Positions 59,053-64,000 of a stretch of 64,000 nt of DNA are shown piece after piece. Below the pieces are notes generated by a model, which made no database searches, was not told the origin of the DNA, and saw only the letters and a program-made list of their open reading frames with translations. Each line of letters opens with the position of its first letter. Within the stretch, counting starts at the first letter, position 1. The DNA is from Spisula solida (Eukaryota > Mollusca > Bivalvia > Venerida > Mactridae), in NCBI GenBank assembly GCA_947247005.1, contig OX365962.1:4871201-4935200 (forward strand). Reading direction: 5' to 3'. Made by a program: the position numbers and the translations under genes.

Positions 59053-62000
59053 TTAAGGACGTTTAGGACCTTTCTCCGACGTCATCGGTAAAAAATCGCT
59101 TTTTCGCCAAATCTAATGAAAATCTCCAGAAATATGGTTTAACATACTCTTCGTATTATGTGGTTTTTAATTTTTCAAAATATCACTTCTTTTCCTAGCA
59201 ACGTGACGCTATGTACATAGGGCGTAAAATTGACGTTTTTAGCGTATATTTCTGTTAAATTAAGGCCTACTATAATTTTCAAAACTCTATTTGTTAGTCC
59301 TTCATCCTTTGAATACGTATATGTAAAATTTATAGCGGTTGCGACTTGCAATTTTGCAACGAAAACGGTTTTATATCGAAAATTTACCTGTATTTTACTG
59401 CGTATTTGAGACACCCTACTCTTTTCAGGGCGCAATTTGGTCAACAAAAAGTGATTCAATTAACTAATAAAACATACCGTGGTTATGCGGAAATTCTACA
59501 GAATAAGCACAAACAATAAAAAATGGGGGTGATCTCGCATTATTTTCGAGAAAATTGAATTTTAATGAAAAGCGGACATACGTAAAAAGCATAACGTCGT
59601 GCCGTCGCACGACGTTACGGACAATTATGGCTACGTCAGCGTCATGATCTTGTGGTGTATCTGGCGCATTGGCACATTGTTTCAATATATAAAAAATATA
59701 AGAAAGCATTACATAATGCTAAATACAAGATGAGATCTTCAATATACCCCTAAAATTGTATGAATATTGATTTCTAGTGATATACATGTACGTACATTTT
59801 CCCTATTAATAAAGAGATGTGAACTTGCTACTAGCACACACTGTATAAAACACTAACCATCTCTCACAATGAATATTGTGATTTAACAGTTTGGCTTACG
59901 ACCTATATATTTTGTACGCACAGTAGGAGGCTCGGGGCAAAGTGTTACAGTCCCTGTGGTAAAATGATTATTGTTTCAATAAATGGTCAAAAGTAATCCC
60001 AAAACGTCGACACAATGTGTTACATTTACGAACCATTTTAAACAGTTGAAATTGTTAATGCATATTTAAATTGATTAATTGAAGAACTTGCATTGTCAAA
60101 ATTAAGAATAGTTTTTGTATACATTATTACTAGGACTGTATAAGTGTCCATGCATTCAACAGAAAATGTAACGATCATACATATATAAGACTTTTCCCCC
60201 AACTCACTAAACAGCAACAACACAAAAGCTCTACAGTAAATTCCAAAGGTGGCCAAATCACGTATCTTATGAACTAGTCAATTGAAACCATGCTCCCCTA
60301 CTCCGGGGAACGACGGGAATTTTACTTGTGCTTTATTAAACCCCGAGGGTCATACAGATGGTAAAACCCCGCAAATTCACCCTGTCCTATACCTCACCGC
60401 TGTTTTGTCGCGAATCAAAAGCGTACCACACATACATCAGTGCGGGGACATCTAAAACGTAAAAATTCGGGACAGTTCCCCGCTTATCACCTGTCTTTCT
60501 CCTGGATTGGGGGAGTAGTTTCAATTGACTGGTACATTATTGTAACGTCATGTTTGATGTGTAGGCCTACTCCAACTAAGGCACATAAGCCAAACTATCA
60601 ACCTATACCGTGAGTATCGAATTAAACAAATTTGAAAAATTGTGAAAATAGTACAGAAAAAGCGTTGTCAACCTGTAAGACAAAATGTGTGAAGTTAAAC
60701 GGGCCGCGACTTACCCGATCTAACAGCGGCTCAAAAGTGTTTACATTAACTTATATTATTATTTATTACACGTGTAAAGCATCATACTTTTGAAAATTGT
60801 ATATAATTACATAACGCTTTATTTCAATTTGCTGGCTGTTCATCAACCAGCCGCATCAGCTTTCATTCAGCTTCCAATAGGATTTAACTTGGTTGCTTAA
60901 CAGTGAAACCAAATATATACGCGTGGTTAGTGGCAATATTTCTAGACAAGTGCGGGGCTAACTTTCCAGATGTTTATACATCAAAGATTTACTTTTATAC
61001 CAAACGCTATTATTATGTATATTATAACTATATATGACTGTAAGGAAACGATGTATACATATTTTAGTTATTATTTTATTAAAGGGACGTAATAATTAGT
61101 TTGGAGGACTTAAGTTAGTTTGGAAGACTTGAGCTCATAATTCTGTAAAATGCTTTTAAGGTCCTATCGAATATCCTGAGTAGATGTTTAGATAATTTAA
61201 ATACATAACACAGTTAATGTTCTCTTTTGTATCACTGTATATCTATCATGATGCTGTGTAAATAATAAAAGTGCCAGTAAAGACACATTGTGAAGAATAA
61301 TAAAACCACAGTACTCATAGTAGTACAGGTATTGCGAGTTATGTCATTTTCACTTTCGCAAAAATTACCAAACTCAAACCGAAATAACTAATTGTTATGT
61401 AGTGACAAACTTTGTTTTGAACAAAGCTATTATATATGATTTGATAATTGAACAGATGCAGGTGAAATGCGTGCATTTTATTCTTAACATGTAATTGTTG
61501 TACTAGTAAATAGGACGTAAGTCCGTAAATAGAACGGACGTACATAGCGCGTTACGTTGGGCGACGTAACGTTTTTACGTAAGTCCGTTTTTTACTGAAA
61601 TTCAATTTTGTCGAAAATAATGCGAGATCACCCCCCTTTTTTATTGTTTGTACTTATTCTGTAGAATTACCGCATTACCACGGTGTATTGCATTAGTTGA
61701 TTGAATCACTTTTTGTTGACCAAATTGCGCCCTGAAATGAGTTGGGTGTCGCAAATGCGCTATAAAATTCTGTCAACTTTCGATATAAAACCTTTTTCGG
61801 TGAACAATTGTCCATCACAATCGCTTTAAATTTAACATATACGTATTCAACGGTCCAAGGACTAACATATGGAGCTTTGAAAATTGAAATAGACCTTATT
61901 ATGACCGAATTATGCCATTAAAACGTCAATTTTACGCCCTATGTACATAGCGTCACGTTGCTAGGAAACGAAGCAAAATTTTGAAAAAATAAAAACTGCA

Positions 62001-62107
62001 CAATAAGGACAGAATGTTAAAGCATATTTCTGGAGATTTTCATCAGATTCGGCCAAAAATCGATTTTTTCACCGATGACGTCGGAGAAAGGTCCTAAACA
62101 ACCTTAA
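59053..62107. repeat. Long inverted-repeat pair (arms about 580 bp) enclosing about 1.9 kb
   Basis: Left arm 59053-59640 and right arm 61530-62107 are diverged reverse complements starting ttaaggacgtttaggacctt and ending aggtcctaaacaaccttaa. TTAA is at both outer ends (59053-59056, 62104-62107). Each arm has a hairpin near its inner end (aacgtcgtgc/gcacgacgtt at 59593-59616; cgttacgt/acgtaacg at about 61549). It lies between the Rab27 ATG exon and the candidate upstream exon. It could be one TTAA-type element or two opposed copies. Confidence 0.75.
60276..60530. repeat. MITE, 255 bp, nested between the long inverted-repeat arms
   Basis: agtcaattgaaac at the left and gtttcaattgact at the right are perfect; ctcccc and gggggag also pair. 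The interior is GC-richer than its surroundings. Confidence 0.85.
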
Positions 62108-62417
62108 GTAGGTGTACCGAGCAGGAAATCAAGCAAATTTATTAAACCCAGAACCACATTAGAAACGTACAATTATGGTTGAAACTAGGTTCATAACTTT
62201 TTCTATAGATACATGTAAACCAAGTGACAATGAAATTAGGAGCTGAAAAGTAATAAATTACAAGATAATCATTAATGTATAACGACAGCATATTTTTAAA
62301 AATGCTGGCCCCTACAATTTTAAAACACAAGAAAATATAAATATATAAACGGAATGAAATGTGCAAGCAACTTAACAGAGTCGGTAATGTGGGTCATGGG
62401 AATCTATGTAGGCTTAC

Positions 62418-62448
62418 CAGTCACTGATGCTAGAGTGGTCATCTTCAG
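62418..62448 (-). other. Rab27: Candidate upstream Rab27 exon (in-frame N-terminal extension or 5' UTR)
   Basis: On the minus strand ttttatag precedes CTGAAGATG, and after 31 bases comes a strong donor GTAAGC at 62417. Spliced to the acceptor at 58388, the ATG at 62442 reads MTTLASVTVLE directly in frame into Met1 of exon 1, adding 11 residues. This may be a real alternative start or a coincidence in a 5' UTR exon. Confidence 0.4.
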
Positions 62449-62470
62449 CTATAAAACATGTGTTATTTAA

Positions 62471-62639
62471 GAAATTATGAATATGTAGCTGTGCTTTGTG
62501 GTAGAATAAAACACAGGCACAAGTTTTGATGTGTAGTAATTAAACCACAAGTGCGTACCACAAGTGATTTAATGTTCACATCCGAACGAGTGCCTGTGTT
62601 TTATTCTACAACAAAGCACAGCTGTATATTCATTATTTC
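62471..62639. repeat. Fold-back palindrome, about 169 bp
   Basis: tagctgtgctttgtggtaga and ataaaacacaggcac pair with gtgcctgtgttttat and tctacaacaaagcacagctg. It begins about 20 bp upstream of the candidate 5' exon of Rab27. Confidence 0.85.
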
Positions 62640-63409
62640 ACTTGTAAACTACTGGTAGCTTCCATAACCAACAATACTCAGTCTGCAATGTGAAGCACAA
62701 CAAGACATGCTTGACGTGGAATTACATTCTTTCCTCGCAACATTACATCATTTGGCTGATTGATGACATCAAACGTGACATCATAAATCAGCTGTGTTTT
62801 TTAAAACATTAATTCAAGCACACCTTTGTTTTCTCTATGTGTATATAGGTAAAGCTGCTAGGTGTGTTAGAATATACATTTATTACTGTAGAAACTGTAT
62901 TAAGAATAAGAGACCTGGTGACCCATGGGACTGATAAATAGTGGTCTCTTAATAGAAAATACCAACAAAGTTTTAAGTTACAATGACTTGTCCTTTTTGT
63001 TGGTCTTTATCAAAGACTTGGTTTTTTTCATTTATATTGCTTCATGCCTCTTATATGCAGACAAAATTAACGACTGACGTATGAACATAATTTAGGGAGT
63101 TTCAATGCAATACCCTAGCTCTTTCTTGGCTCTATATCATGCCTGGGTACAGCACCAATAAACATACAAGACCACTTCTGGGTTTACAACCAGTTTTAAA
63201 ATTATTATCATTTTAAGCGATATGTTTACTGCCTTTATATTTTTATCCGGGACGATACTCTACTTCCTTGTAAAAAAGAGAATAATTTTTCGACCAATCT
63301 TCCTAACTCCTTGGGGGCATGTTAATGAAAAAATATTTTTTTATGGTAGTTAACTGAGATGGCATCCAGAGATTTTCTTCGTTTTTTTATGAAATTTGTC
63401 ACGTTTTAG

Positions 63410-63490
63410 CGTGATTAGACAGTACACAGTGATTAGACAGTACACAGTGATTAGACAGTACACAGTGATTAGATAGTACACAGTGAATGA
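63410..63490. repeat. 18-bp tandem repeat
   Basis: gtgattagacagtacaca repeats four to five times, with another copy at about 63552. Confidence 0.9.
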
Positions 63491-63837
63491 GTGATTAGAC
63501 ATGTTGTCTGTTCACGTATGTTCAAATTTAGGTAAGAGGTTACAATGAAGTGATTAGACAGTACACAGTGTGGACTGTAATATTTTAAGGGATTTATGTT
63601 GTGTAAACCAGGAATTTCACTTTTCAATTATAAGTGTTTTTCTTCAAGTTTGTGCTGATAGACCAGCGTTGCTTAAATACTTACATTATTATTTGGTATG
63701 ATTCAGCACCTCATAAATCAGTGATCTGTTAGAAAGTTCTTCACTTGCTTATCTCACCATAAGAACAAATATACACCATTCACGTCACCTGGAAATAAGA
63801 AATGTTACTTTGAAAAGCGTTTCAGAAATGACCAAGT

Positions 63838-63912
63838 GCCCTGGCCGAGGATCAAACCAGGGACCTCTCAATCAGTAGTCAAGAAAAAATCATCTGCTCG
63901 ACCACCAGTTCT
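63838..63912 (-). repeat. tRNA-derived SINE head
   Basis: The minus strand reads ctggtggtcgagcagatgat, then ttgactactgattgagaggtc, then cctggtttgatcctcggcc. It has an A-box-like TGGTCGAGCAG and a B-box-like GGTTTGATCC in tRNA spacing. Too degraded to be a working tRNA. Confidence 0.55.
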
Positions 63913-64000
63913 TCGAAGACCACCATTACCAGTATCTGGTTAGGGCCGCATGCTTTCCAAGTTGTTTCATGAGCTATCAGGGAGATTTTCAACTTTTGTC

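Overview
The window is eukaryotic DNA from an invertebrate, most likely a bivalve mollusc. It is AT-rich, has small phase-consistent exons with GT-AG introns, and is crowded with short inverted-repeat elements, minisatellites and dispersed repeats of the type known from bivalves (arrays rich in 'gaccttgtgacctag', 'caaagggccataattctgt' repeats, short elements bounded by ACTGTAAA/TTTACAGT). Species cannot be named from the sequence. Exons were assembled by reading splice sites and matching translations to known family motifs; no search was run. Two protein-coding genes are supported. Gene 1 (+ strand, exons from 4386 to 22481) is the 3' part of a receptor-type guanylyl cyclase. Ten exons join in phase to give 620 codons: the C-terminal part of the kinase-homology domain, the dimerisation linker, a complete cyclase catalytic domain and a long Ser/Thr-rich tail. 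The extracellular, transmembrane and early kinase-homology exons are not visible and should lie before position 1. Gene 2 (- strand, from 58379, or possibly 62442, down to 52028) is a complete Rab27 small GTPase of 223 residues in five coding exons ending in a Cys-Gly-Cys prenylation motif. They face each other tail to tail across about 29.5 kb (22482-52027) with no other gene I can support. Region by region: 1-4385 is upstream intron with a 1.78-kb, 32-bp minisatellite and two MITE-like elements. 4386-22481 is the cyclase gene, several of whose exons abut tandem arrays; its 6.5-kb intron (11102-17613) holds a decayed LINE, a fold-back minisatellite, a DR2-bearing repeat element and a 1.74-kb TA-flanked transposon with perfect 34-bp terminal repeats. 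22482-32200 is intergenic, with a Penelope-like retroelement relic (24600-25560), a tRNA-like SINE head and several inverted repeats. 32234-36092 is a non-coding LTR retrotransposon, minus orientation, whose two 853-bp LTRs look identical. 36500-52000 is repeats, including three blocks of bivalve-type tandem-core elements, one nested inside another tandem repeat. 52028-64000 is the Rab27 gene and its 5' flank, with MITEs in nearly every intron and a 0.6-kb inverted-repeat pair in the upstream intron. The most unusual signals: the 166-bp cyclase exon at 5755-5920 lies between about 22 tandem copies of a complete 3'-splice-site-like module and a 55-bp array repeating its own exon-end plus GTAAGT donor ten times; a stop-free 34-bp array just before exon 20311-20409 contains a good acceptor that would add 31 codons in frame; and the cyclase has Thr where guanylyl cyclases normally carry the purine-selecting Cys.
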